Source: Endomicrobium sp.
Lineage (GTDB): Bacteria; Elusimicrobiota; Endomicrobiia; Endomicrobiales; Endomicrobiaceae
Assembly: GCA_031283985.1 (NCBI GenBank)
Contig: JAITAQ010000044.1
Location: 1-6,840 of the forward strand
Length of the DNA stretch: 6,840 nucleotides
Direction of reading: 5' to 3'
A program made the translations under genes and the position numbers. Below are positions 1 through 6,411 of this stretch, one piece after another. Each line of letters starts with the position of its first letter. Position 1 is the stretch's first letter. The notes under the pieces were generated by a model. The model made no database searches. It was not told the DNA's origin and worked only from the letters and a program-made list of their open reading frames with translations.

Positions 1-1
1 A

Positions 2-445
2 ACAATAGATATACAAAAAGAGTTTTCAAAAAAACAAAAAGATTTTGGGTGTTTATTACAGAAACAAAAGATCTCTGGTATATTTTCAAGCCCACCTTAT
101 GTAGGCTTAATAGACTATCACGAGCAGCATGCCTATGCTTACGATTTATTTGGGTTTGAAAGAAAAGACGAACTTGAAATCGGTCCATTATTTAGGGGAC
201 AAACAAAAGCTGCCCAGAAAAGCTATGTTGAGGGGATTTCTGCCGTTTTAAATAATTGCAAAAAATACTTAAAAGGTGATTGCAATGTATTTTTGGTAGC
301 AAACGATAAATATAATTTATATCCGCAAATAGCAGAAAAGTCAGGTATGAAAATAGTTAACCAGTTCAGACGCCCCGTGCTAAATAGGATGGAAAAAGAC
401 AAATGTGCATACTCGGAAATTATTTTTCATTTGAAAAATCAATGA
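2..445 (+). CDS. DNA methyltransferase, C-terminal part (probable N4-cytosine type, partner of the downstream endonuclease)
   Basis: The frame is open from the left edge to a TGA at 443-445 and gives 147 residues; the start lies outside the window. Residues 29-33 read SSPPY, the catalytic motif IV of amino-methyltransferases, followed by GLIDYHEQHAYAYDLFGF, which I associate with methyltransferases paired with TdeIII-like enzymes. A hydrophobic strand NVFLVAND (about residues 95-102) fits the Rossmann-like core. No S-adenosylmethionine-binding FxGxG motif follows SPPY, so motif I should lie upstream, outside the window. The SPPY form is typical of N4-cytosine enzymes, which suits a GGNCC target whose fixed positions are only G and C. 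Its inferred role is to protect host DNA from the endonuclease 37 bases downstream. Family assignment is good; base specificity is inference. Confidence 0.8.
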   Translation, partial: TIDIQKEFSKKQKDFGCLLQKQKISGIFSSPPYVGLIDYHEQHAYAYDLFGFERKDELEIGPLFRGQTKAAQKSYVEGISAVLNNCKKYLKGDCNVFLVANDKYNLYPQIAEKSGMKIVNQFRRPVLNRMEKDKCAYSEIIFHLKNQ

Positions 446-461
446 TAAATAAAAAGTAAAG

Positions 462-467
462 AAGGAG
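462..467 (+). promoter_or_regulatory. Ribosome binding site of the endonuclease gene
   Basis: AAGGAG is a strong Shine-Dalgarno core, but it lies 15 bases before the ATG at 483, longer than the 6-11 bases seen at most other genes here. No in-frame ATG, GTG or TTG lies between it and 483, so the ATG remains the best start. The long spacing may lower endonuclease translation relative to the methyltransferase; that is inference. Confidence 0.55.
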
Positions 468-482
468 TGTGGTTTATTTCTT

Positions 483-1271
483 ATGTCTCTAACCAATGGG
501 CAAAAATCCAATATTCAACAAGTTGTAATCAATAGCTTACGGAGCAAATTTACAAATTATAAGCCCGAGTCTGCGTGTATGCCGTTTCATACTCGTCTTC
601 TTGGCAAAGACAGAATGGCATTGTTTTCTTTTATACATTCTCTAAATACAAATTTCGGAACTACAATTTTTGAGCCTGTCGCTCTTGAGCTTGCTAAAAT
701 AAATTTCAAAATAATAAAAAAACAGGTAACTGCTGGAACGCAAATAAGCGATGGTGCTCAAAGAGAAATTCAAAATATTATTGACGAAATTTCAGCAGCA
801 AGCGTAAAGCCAAGAAAAATTGAAGAGATAGAAAGAATAAGAAAAGTTTGCCAAACAGGCAAAATGCATAAGGTAAAACTTACAAAAATAGATATTTACC
901 TTGAAAAAACTAATGGGGAAAAATTTTTGTTTGATATTAAAACCGCAAAACCTAATAAAGGTAGTTTTAAAGAATTTAAAAGAACTTTACTTGAATGGAC
1001 GGCGGTAATTCTTTCAGAAAATCCCGAAGCAAAAGTTAATACGCTTATAGCAATTCCATATAATCCTTACGAGCCAAAGCCATATGACCGCTGGACAATG
1101 GCTGGAATGCTTGATTTAGGAAATGAATTAAAAGTTGCTGAAGAATTTTGGGATTTTCTTGCAGGCAAAGATACCTATAAAGATTTATTAGATTGTTTTG
1201 AGTGTGTTGGCATTGAGCTTAGAGAAGAAATTGATAATTATTTCAAAAAAAATACAATAAATAATGTTTGA
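483..1271 (+). CDS. Type II restriction endonuclease, TdeIII/MjaII family (likely GGNCC)
   Basis: This 262-residue protein is recognised from overall sequence as the TdeIII/MjaII restriction endonuclease family, especially the N-terminal stretch MPFHTRLLGKDRMALFSFIH (residues 33-52) and the FGTTIFEPVA segment at about 58-67. A candidate PD-(D/E)xK catalytic core is D137 in KIDIYLE, then D151-I-K153 in FLFDIKTAKP. Characterised family members cut GGNCC double-stranded DNA. The length looks complete, with no internal stops or frameshift, so the enzyme appears functional. It lies 37 bases after the methyltransferase and ends at a TGA at 1269-1271, with no clear terminator behind it. Type II R-M pairs often move horizontally, but no mobile-element ends are visible here. 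The family call is confident; the exact recognition sequence and the catalytic residue assignment are inferred. Confidence 0.88.
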   Translation: MSLTNGQKSNIQQVVINSLRSKFTNYKPESACMPFHTRLLGKDRMALFSFIHSLNTNFGTTIFEPVALELAKINFKIIKKQVTAGTQISDGAQREIQNIIDEISAASVKPRKIEEIERIRKVCQTGKMHKVKLTKIDIYLEKTNGEKFLFDIKTAKPNKGSFKEFKRTLLEWTAVILSENPEAKVNTLIAIPYNPYEPKPYDRWTMAGMLDLGNELKVAEEFWDFLAGKDTYKDLLDCFECVGIELREEIDNYFKKNTINNV

Positions 1272-1319
1272 AGAGCTAAACATATAATTTTTGCAGTAAA
1301 ATGATATTGTGTAAGTAGT

Positions 1320-1349
1320 TTGACAATCAATAGGAAATACTAGTAAAAT
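1320..1349 (+). promoter_or_regulatory. Predicted sigma-70-type promoter for ackA
   Basis: A perfect -35 hexamer TTGACA (1320-1325) is followed after 18 bases by TAAAAT (1344-1349), five of six matches to the -10 consensus. Initiation would be near 1356-1358, about 90 bases before ackA and exactly at the left foot of the stem-loop at 1358-1390. It is the best promoter-like sequence I found in the window. In AT-rich DNA weak matches are common, but an exact TTGACA with acceptable spacing in an intergenic region is reasonable support. Confidence 0.6.
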
Positions 1350-1357
1350 CAAAAAAA

Positions 1358-1390
1358 GTCATATAAACTTAATAAGTAAGTTTATATGAC
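1358..1390 (+). promoter_or_regulatory. Perfect 14-bp inverted repeat (stem-loop) in the ackA leader
   Basis: GTCATATAAACTTA (1358-1371) is exactly complementary to TAAGTTTATATGAC (1377-1390), with a 5-base loop ATAAG. The + strand lacks a T tract after the stem (it continues GTATATATTATAAC), so it is not a standard terminator for the upstream endonuclease. On the - strand the hairpin is followed by seven T, a terminator-like layout, but no - strand gene would need it. Because the predicted ackA transcript starts at its left foot, it could be a 5'-end hairpin that stabilises the mRNA, or a dyad operator. The symmetry is directly visible; the role is not determined. Confidence 0.6.
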
Positions 1391-1445
1391 GTATATATTA
1401 TAACATTAATATCTAGTAAAGTTTCAAAAAGAGGATTGCAGTATT

Positions 1446-2657
1446 ATGAAAGCTTTGGTAGTCAATTGTGGTTCGTCGTCTGTTAAGTATACTTTGTTTG
1501 AGTTAGAAAACGAGAAAAAAATGGCATGGGGATTGATTGAGTGCATAGGTCTACCCGAGGCTTTTTATAAAAGACAGAGTATAAACAGTGAGGAAAAAAA
1601 AGAAACTGTAAAAGTTGTAAATCATACGGAAGCTGTAGAATTGATAATCAAAGAGTTATTAGATAAAAATAAAGCTATGATTTCAGATGTCAGCGAAATA
1701 GCTGTTATAGGACACAGAATAGTCCATGGTGGAGACAAGTTCTCAAAATCTGTTTTAGTTACGGATAAAGTAAAAGAAAAATTGAAGAAGTGTTTTTCAA
1801 TAGCACCTTTACATACTCCAGCTCATTATGCCGGTATACTTGCCGTTGAAAAGATGCTTCCAGGAATACCGTCTGTTTTGGTTTTTGATACGGCTTTCCA
1901 TCAAACCATGCCTGATTACGCGTATATGTATGCTCTTCCTTATGAGTTTTATGAAAAGGATCACATAAGAAGATATGGTTTCCATGGAACTTCTCACAAT
2001 TATGTTTCCCAGAGAGCAGCGGTTTTGCTTGAAAAACCGCTGAGCGAGTTAAAGCTGATAACTGCCCATCTTGGAAACGGCAGCAGTATAGCTGCAATAG
2101 AAAATGGAAAAGTTATAGATACATCAATGGGTTTTACGCCTTTACAGGGCGTTGTTATGGGGACAAGATGTGGCGATATAGACCCTGCCATAATAGCGTA
2201 CCTTATAGAACAATACTCTCACTATAAAGACGCTAAAATTCTGAACGACTTAATGAATAAAAAAAGCGGATTGGCAGGAGTGTCAGGTCTTTCAGCAGAT
2301 ATGAGAGATATTCTTAAAGCAGTTTCAGAAGGTAACAAAAAAGCACAGCTTGCTTTTAACATGCTTATTTATAGTATAAAAAAATACATAAGTGCTTATT
2401 ATGGTATATTAAACGGCGGTGATGCTTTAATATTTACTGCTGGAATAGGGGAAAATTCTGCGCCTGTGAGAGAGTCGGTTTGCAAAAATTTAAGTGTTTT
2501 GGGAATTGAAATAGACGTTGAAAAAAATAAAGAACGGTCATTCGAAGAAAGATTTGTATCTACGAACAACTCTAAAGTAAAAGTTTTGGTTATTCCTACA
2601 AATGAAGAATTGATGATAGCAAGAGAGTCGCGTAAAGTTATGGAAAATAATAAGTAA
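1446..2657 (+). CDS. ackA: Acetate kinase
   Basis: Acetate kinase reversibly transfers phosphate between acetyl phosphate and ADP, giving acetate and ATP in fermentation, or acetyl phosphate when run in reverse. The 403-residue length is normal for the family. All landmarks of this cytosolic enzyme are in place: N7 in [10 protein letters not shown]91 in GHRIVHGG, H123 in PLHTPAH, D148 in VFDTAFHQ, H180 in YGFHGTSH, the phosphate loop HLGNGSS (208-214), R241 in [10 protein letters not shown], the GIGENS segment at 333-338, and the C-terminal TNEE (385-388). The start is supported by AAGAGG at 1429-1434, 11 bases before the ATG, and by the N-terminal motif beginning at once. No phosphotransacetylase gene is visible in the window. 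A yceD remnant begins 47 bases downstream, matching the common ackA-yceD-rpmF order. Confidence 0.97.
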   Translation: MKALVVNCGSSSVKYTLFELENEKKMAWGLIECIGLPEAFYKRQSINSEEKKETVKVVNHTEAVELIIKELLDKNKAMISDVSEIAVIGHRIVHGGDKFSKSVLVTDKVKEKLKKCFSIAPLHTPAHYAGILAVEKMLPGIPSVLVFDTAFHQTMPDYAYMYALPYEFYEKDHIRRYGFHGTSHNYVSQRAAVLLEKPLSELKLITAHLGNGSSIAAIENGKVIDTSMGFTPLQGVVMGTRCGDIDPAIIAYLIEQYSHYKDAKILNDLMNKKSGLAGVSGLSADMRDILKAVSEGNKKAQLAFNMLIYSIKKYISAYYGILNGGDALIFTAGIGENSAPVRESVCKNLSVLGIEIDVEKNKERSFEERFVSTNNSKVKVLVIPTNEELMIARESRKVMENNK

Positions 2658-2704
2658 ATAATTGACAAAAGGCTGCCGAACATATTAAAACGGCTGGAAT
2701 TTCA

Positions 2705-3212
2705 ATGAAAGAATTAACATTAAGAACATTAAGCTCATCTGATTTTTTGAACACGGATACGATTGAAGTTAAAAATCATAAATGCGAAGGCGATATAGAG
2801 GGATGGGGAAAGACTCAACTTGCTATTTATTTCAGGGTTTTAAAGTTTTCTAAAGGATATATATATATGATATATATGTAAAATAAACGGAACTATAAAA
2901 GGTTTTGTTAAGTGTAAGTATTCTCTTTGTCTTGACCATATAAACATCAGATTGAAATTCCTATAAATACTGATATTGAGGCAGAAAAGGGGGCAGATTT
3001 ATGCTGGCGAAGAAATCTGCCTGCCAATATTATTTATTACTTGAAATGCCTATGAAGTCTGTGTGCAGTGAAGATTGTTTTGGAATATACTAAAGTATGC
3101 GGCAAACATAATAAAAAGAACGATTCTTGCGATTACTGTGAACTGTGACGGTTTTGATGAATAAGTGAAAGAAAGATGGAAAGAATTGTTAAATAATAAG
3201 CGGAGGAAATAA
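2705..3212 (+). pseudogene. yceD: yceD (DUF177) pseudogene with multiple frameshifts
   Basis: Between ackA and rpmF, where yceD/DUF177 usually lies, no full reading frame remains, but family fragments appear in order across changing frames. A 58-codon N-terminal piece (2705-2881) ends at a TAA after an AT-repeat. Next comes INGTIKGFVKCKYSLCLD (2883-2936, another frame), matching the family's 'G..k..C.rCLd' segment. IEIPINTDIEAEKGAD follows (from 2951), then LEMPMKSVCSEDCFGI (3040-3087), then VCGKHNKKNDSCDYCE (3095-3142), and finally RWKELLNNKRRK to a TAA at 3212. At least five frame changes are needed. In GI(Y)..CG the expected cysteine codon reads TAC, consistent with a TGC to TAC change. 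YceD is linked to 23S rRNA accumulation in E. coli and plants. Both flanking genes are clean, so true decay is more likely than sequencing error. An N-terminal product of 58 residues could still be made but lacks the conserved core. Confidence 0.85.
3200..3206 (+). promoter_or_regulatory. Ribosome binding site of rpmF inside the yceD remnant
   Basis: GCGGAGG, with core GGAGG, stands 10 bases before the rpmF ATG at 3217. It lies in the last codons of the former yceD frame (CGG AGG AAA TAA). This may explain why the pseudogene's 3' end still reads cleanly: selection for rpmF translation would preserve it. Confidence 0.75.
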
Positions 3213-3216
3213 AAAG

Positions 3217-3411
3217 ATGCCAAATCCAAAAAGAAAACATACCCGTCATCGTAGAGATTGTAGGAGATCAGCAAATTCAAAATTAGACGCTCCGAACGTA
3301 AGTAAATGCTCAAACTGCGGAGCGGCAAAAATTCCTCATAAAGTATGCACTGAGTGCGGTTTTTATAATGGTAAGCTTATAATTGCTAAAAAAGTAAAGA
3401 AAGTTGAATAG
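3217..3411 (+). CDS. rpmF: 50S ribosomal protein L32 (zinc-binding form)
   Basis: This 64-residue basic protein opens with MPNPKRKHTRHRRDCRRS, the hallmark L32 start, and carries two CxxC pairs: C31-x-x-C34 and C44-x-x-C47. These mark the zinc-ribbon (C+) form of L32, a component of the large ribosomal subunit. The length is at the usual bacterial size of about 55-65 residues. The start is fixed by the conserved MPNPK sequence and a GGAGG site 10 bases upstream. It is placed before plsX, as in most bacteria. Because yceD just upstream is dead, ribosomes no longer translate up to its start, so rpmF must initiate independently from its own strong site. Confidence 0.97.
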   Translation: MPNPKRKHTRHRRDCRRSANSKLDAPNVSKCSNCGAAKIPHKVCTECGFYNGKLIIAKKVKKVE

Positions 3412-3440
3412 GAACAAACTTAACAAGAGGTTGAGAAATA

Positions 3441-4451
3441 ATGATAATTGCACTTGATGCGATGGGTGGTGATTTTGCTCCAATTTCTACAGTTAAGGGT
3501 GCAATTTTAGCGGCAATGGAGTCAAAACATAAGGTTTTGCTTGTCGGTCCTGAGAAACTTTTAACTAAGGAAATGTCAAAGTATGCTAAACGTTATAACG
3601 TTAAGTCTCTTGATATAGAAATAGTTAATGCGTCACAAATTATTTCTATGGATGAGCATCCTGTTAATGCTGTCCGTCAAAAAAGGGATTCGTCTTTGTC
3701 TATTTGCGCCAAACTGGTTGCTGACGGCAAAGCTAATGCTTTTATTTCTATGGGCAATTCCGGAGCAGTTATGACGGCGGCATTATTCTATTTGAAGAGA
3801 ATAGATGGCGTGTTGAGACCTGCTATTTCAACAATTTTTCCTACCATAGACGGACATTGTATAATTGCAGATATGGGTGCTAATGTTGATTGCAAACCCG
3901 AACATCTTCTCCAGTTTGGAATAATGGCAAGTTCATTTTACACAAAGATTACGGGTCTAAAAAGACCAAGAGTGGGACTTGTTTCAATTGGCGAAGAAGA
4001 TACTAAAGGCAATGAACTTACTTTAGCTGCATTTAAACTTCTCAAAAAAGCTGATATTAACTTTGTTGGTAATGTTGAGGGCAGAGATATTCCCAAATCA
4101 AAAGCCGATATAGTAATATGTGACGGTTTTGTGGGAAATATTATATTAAAATTAGGTGAAGGTCTTGCAGAAATTCTTTTAAAACTTATTAAAGTATCCT
4201 TTAAGAGACATCCTATAAGTTGGGCATCTCTTCCTTTTTTATGGTTTGCCATAAAGGATTTAAGGAAAAAAGTAGATTACAATGAAGTTGGAGGAGCACC
4301 CCTTTTGGGTGTGGATGGTGTTTGTATAGTTGGACACGGAGCTTCTAATTGTAAAGCTGTAAAAAACGCTATTTTTACAGGAGCAAAAGCTGTCGAGTAT
4401 AATCTTATTAAAGATATAAAGGAAGCTATAGCAAAATCAAAAATAGGCTGA
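3441..4451 (+). CDS. plsX: Phosphate acyltransferase PlsX
   Basis: PlsX converts acyl-ACP and inorganic phosphate to acyl phosphate, the acyl donor for PlsY in making lysophosphatidic acid; it acts as a peripheral membrane enzyme. The 336-residue length is normal. Recognisable family segments, in order, are MIIALDAMGGDFAP at the start, GNSGAVMTAAL (about 105-115), IADMGANVDCKPEHLLQFG, RVGLVSIGEEDTKGNEL, FVGNVEGRDIP, DIVICDGFVGNIILKLGEG, and the C-terminal YNEVGGAPLLGVDGVCIVGHG. The ATG follows AAGAGG (3425-3430) by 10 bases, and the conserved DAMGGD begins at residue 6, so the start is firm. It lies 29 bases after rpmF and 20 bases before fabH, consistent with co-transcription that couples phospholipid and fatty-acid synthesis. 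Confidence 0.97.
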   Translation: MIIALDAMGGDFAPISTVKGAILAAMESKHKVLLVGPEKLLTKEMSKYAKRYNVKSLDIEIVNASQIISMDEHPVNAVRQKRDSSLSICAKLVADGKANAFISMGNSGAVMTAALFYLKRIDGVLRPAISTIFPTIDGHCIIADMGANVDCKPEHLLQFGIMASSFYTKITGLKRPRVGLVSIGEEDTKGNELTLAAFKLLKKADINFVGNVEGRDIPKSKADIVICDGFVGNIILKLGEGLAEILLKLIKVSFKRHPISWASLPFLWFAIKDLRKKVDYNEVGGAPLLGVDGVCIVGHGASNCKAVKNAIFTGAKAVEYNLIKDIKEAIAKSKIG

Positions 4452-4471
4452 TATTAAAGGTCATGTAATAA

Positions 4472-5461
4472 ATGAACAAAAAAATTGGCGTAAAGATTTT
4501 AGGTACTGGCTCATATTTTCCAAAAAAAGTTCTTACTAACACCGATTTAGAGAAGATGGTTTATACTTCTGATAAATGGATATGCACAAGAACTGGAATT
4601 AAAGAGAGGCGAATTTCCGAAAAAAATGAAACTACTTCAGATCTTGCCTATTTAGCTTCCTTGGAAGCTTTAAAATCTTCAAATATTTTTCCCGAACAAA
4701 TAGATTTAATACTTGTAGCTACAATTACGCCCGATATGTTTTTTCCAGCGACAGCATGTTTCTTGCAGAAAAAGCTAGGACTTAATTTTGTTCCAGCTTT
4801 TGATTTGTCTGCAGCCTGTAGTGGTTTTATTTATGGTATTGCAACGGCGAGAGCGTTTATAGTGTCAGGTTTATATAAGACTGTTTTATTAGTTGGTGCA
4901 GAAACCCTTTCTAAAATTACGGATTGGACTGATAGAAATACCTGCATATTGTTTGGAGACGGGGCTGGTGCGATGCTATTATCGGCGTCGGAAGAAAATG
5001 ATAATATTTTGTCAACATATTTAGGAGCGGATGGAGCTTATTCGGATTTACTTTTTATACCTGGAGGGGGGGCTGCCAATCCTGCTACTGTAGAAACTGT
5101 TAATCAAAAGCTTCATACAACGAAAATGCAAGGCAAAGAGGTTTTTAAAGCAGCTGTACCGAAGATGGCTTTAGCTGCGCAGAAAGCTCTTGAGCTTTCA
5201 GGCAAAAAATTGGAAAGTATAAGTCTTTTTATTCCTCATCAGGCAAATATGAGAATAATTGAAGCTGTAGCCAAAAAACTTGATATTTCAATGGATAGAG
5301 TTTTTGTAAATATACACAAAACAGGAAATATTTCGTCTGCTACTACTATAACGGCTTTAGATGAAGCTATAAAAACAGGTAGAGTCAAAAGCGGAGATTT
5401 GGTTGAGATAGTTGCATTTGGCGGTGGATTTACTTGGGGTGCTTCTGTAGTTAGGATTTAA
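4472..5461 (+). CDS. fabH: 3-oxoacyl-ACP synthase III (FabH)
   Basis: FabH condenses acetyl-CoA (or another acyl-CoA primer) with malonyl-ACP to start each fatty-acid chain in the cytosol. The 329-residue protein has the full catalytic triad: C116 in LSAACSGFIYG, H256 in IPHQANMRI and N286 in HKTGNISSA. The active-site-proximal GDGAGAMLL (162-170) and the C-terminal AFGGGFTWGA (315-324) are also typical. The ATG follows AAAGG (4456-4460) by 11 bases. A start-stop pair, ATG TAA TAA (4463-4471), lies in frame directly upstream and cannot extend the gene. A run of seven G at 5066-5072 within the PGGG coding stretch is unusual in such AT-rich DNA, but the frame is intact. The gap to fabD is 17 bases. 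Substrate preference (straight or branched primer) cannot be told from sequence. Confidence 0.96.
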   Translation: MNKKIGVKILGTGSYFPKKVLTNTDLEKMVYTSDKWICTRTGIKERRISEKNETTSDLAYLASLEALKSSNIFPEQIDLILVATITPDMFFPATACFLQKKLGLNFVPAFDLSAACSGFIYGIATARAFIVSGLYKTVLLVGAETLSKITDWTDRNTCILFGDGAGAMLLSASEENDNILSTYLGADGAYSDLLFIPGGGAANPATVETVNQKLHTTKMQGKEVFKAAVPKMALAAQKALELSGKKLESISLFIPHQANMRIIEAVAKKLDISMDRVFVNIHKTGNISSATTITALDEAIKTGRVKSGDLVEIVAFGGGFTWGASVVRI

Positions 5462-5478
5462 GATTTTAGAGGAATGTA

Positions 5479-6411
5479 ATGTTAAAAATAGCGTTGATGT
5501 TTCCAGGACAAGGGTCTCAAACTGTGGGTCAGGGAAAAGATCTTTACGAAAAATATCCGAAAGCCAAAGAAATAATAGATTTAGCTGGTGCTGAGCTTAA
5601 AACAATTATTTTTGAAGGACATCAAGAAACTTTGACTCTTACAAAATATGCTCAGCCTGCAATTTTTACTCTAAGTATGGCGGCTTTTGAAGTTTTTAAA
5701 GAGCTTTATGATTTTAAAAACGTTGAGCTTGTTGCCGCAGGACATTCTTTAGGTGAATATTCGGCTTTATGCGCTGCAGGATTCTTTGACTTTAAAGATG
5801 GTTTGTCAATGGTAAAAGCCAGAGGCGAATTCATGCAGAAAGCTTCTGAGGTACATCATGGGACCATGGCTGCAATCATTGGGCTTGATTCGTCTGTTGT
5901 TGAAGATGTATGTAGACAAGCTTCAATAGACGGAGTATGCGAAACTGTAAATTTTAACGCCCCCGGCCAAATTGTTATAGCCGGCGTTACTATGGCAATA
6001 AACAAAGCTGTAGAGCTTGCATCTGCTGCAGGGGCTACAAAAACAGTAGTTTTAAATGTTTCAGGACCTTTCCACTCGTCTCTTATGTCTTCTGCTTCAG
6101 ATAATATGGCAAAAGAATTAGAGAAATACAATTTTAATACTCCGAAATTTAGTGTGTGCACAAATTGCGATGCCTCTTTAACTACAGACGCATCAATGGT
6201 AAAAGAAAAGCTTGTCAAACAAATTAAATCTTCAGTAAAATGGGACGAAAGTGTGAAGACTATAATTTCTTTAGGCTTTGATAGCTTTATAGAAATCGGA
6301 CCAGGAAGAGTTTTATCGGGACTTTTGAAAAGAATAGATAAATCAAAAAAAGCATTAAATATAGGTAATTGCACAAGTTTAGAAAAAACGTTGGAGGAAT
6401 TAAATAAATGA
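5479..6411 (+). CDS. fabD: Malonyl-CoA:ACP transacylase (FabD)
   Basis: FabD moves malonyl from CoA to the acyl carrier protein, supplying the extender unit for FabH and the elongation synthases. The 310 residues match the family length. Key features are FPGQGSQ (8-14) forming the oxyanion region, the nucleophile S90 in GHSLGEYSAL, R115 in VKARGEFMQ, which binds the malonyl carboxylate, and catalytic H199 in GPFHSSLM. NAPGQIVIAG (160-169) and EIGPGRVLSGL near the C-terminus are also characteristic. AGAGG (5468-5472) is 6 bases before the ATG. A start-stop ATG TAA (5474-5479) overlaps the ATG by one base. The last codon overlaps fabG as ATGA at 6408-6411, indicating translational coupling. Confidence 0.97.
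   Translation: MLKIALMFPGQGSQTVGQGKDLYEKYPKAKEIIDLAGAELKTIIFEGHQETLTLTKYAQPAIFTLSMAAFEVFKELYDFKNVELVAAGHSLGEYSALCAAGFFDFKDGLSMVKARGEFMQKASEVHHGTMAAIIGLDSSVVEDVCRQASIDGVCETVNFNAPGQIVIAGVTMAINKAVELASAAGATKTVVLNVSGPFHSSLMSSASDNMAKELEKYNFNTPKFSVCTNCDASLTTDASMVKEKLVKQIKSSVKWDESVKTIISLGFDSFIEIGPGRVLSGLLKRIDKSKKALNIGNCTSLEKTLEELNK

Noticed and set aside
1358..1390. Terminator on the - strand (hairpin followed by seven T)
   Set aside because: The layout fits a terminator, but no - strand gene is present to end there; kept as an unassigned stem-loop.
1759..2097. 112-codon - strand frame within ackA
   Set aside because: It lies wholly inside a gene with all conserved acetate kinase residues and has no independent support.
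2662..2690. Possible promoter TTGACA with TATTAA before the yceD remnant
   Set aside because: The -35 matches exactly, but the spacer to TATTAA is only 15 bases and the -10 matches four of six positions; too weak to annotate, though it could drive rpmF and the genes after it.
2671..2697. Possible terminator hairpin after ackA (GCCG...CGGC)
   Set aside because: Only four base pairs with a 12-base loop and no T tract.
2705..2881. Stand-alone 58-residue small protein
   Set aside because: It is best explained as the N-terminal fragment of the yceD pseudogene, given its position and the DUF177 fragments that follow.
3050..3328. 92-codon open frame on the - strand across the yceD remnant and rpmF
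   Set aside because: It overlaps the rpmF coding region and DUF177 fragments on the + strand, has no ribosome binding site that I can see, and resembles no family.
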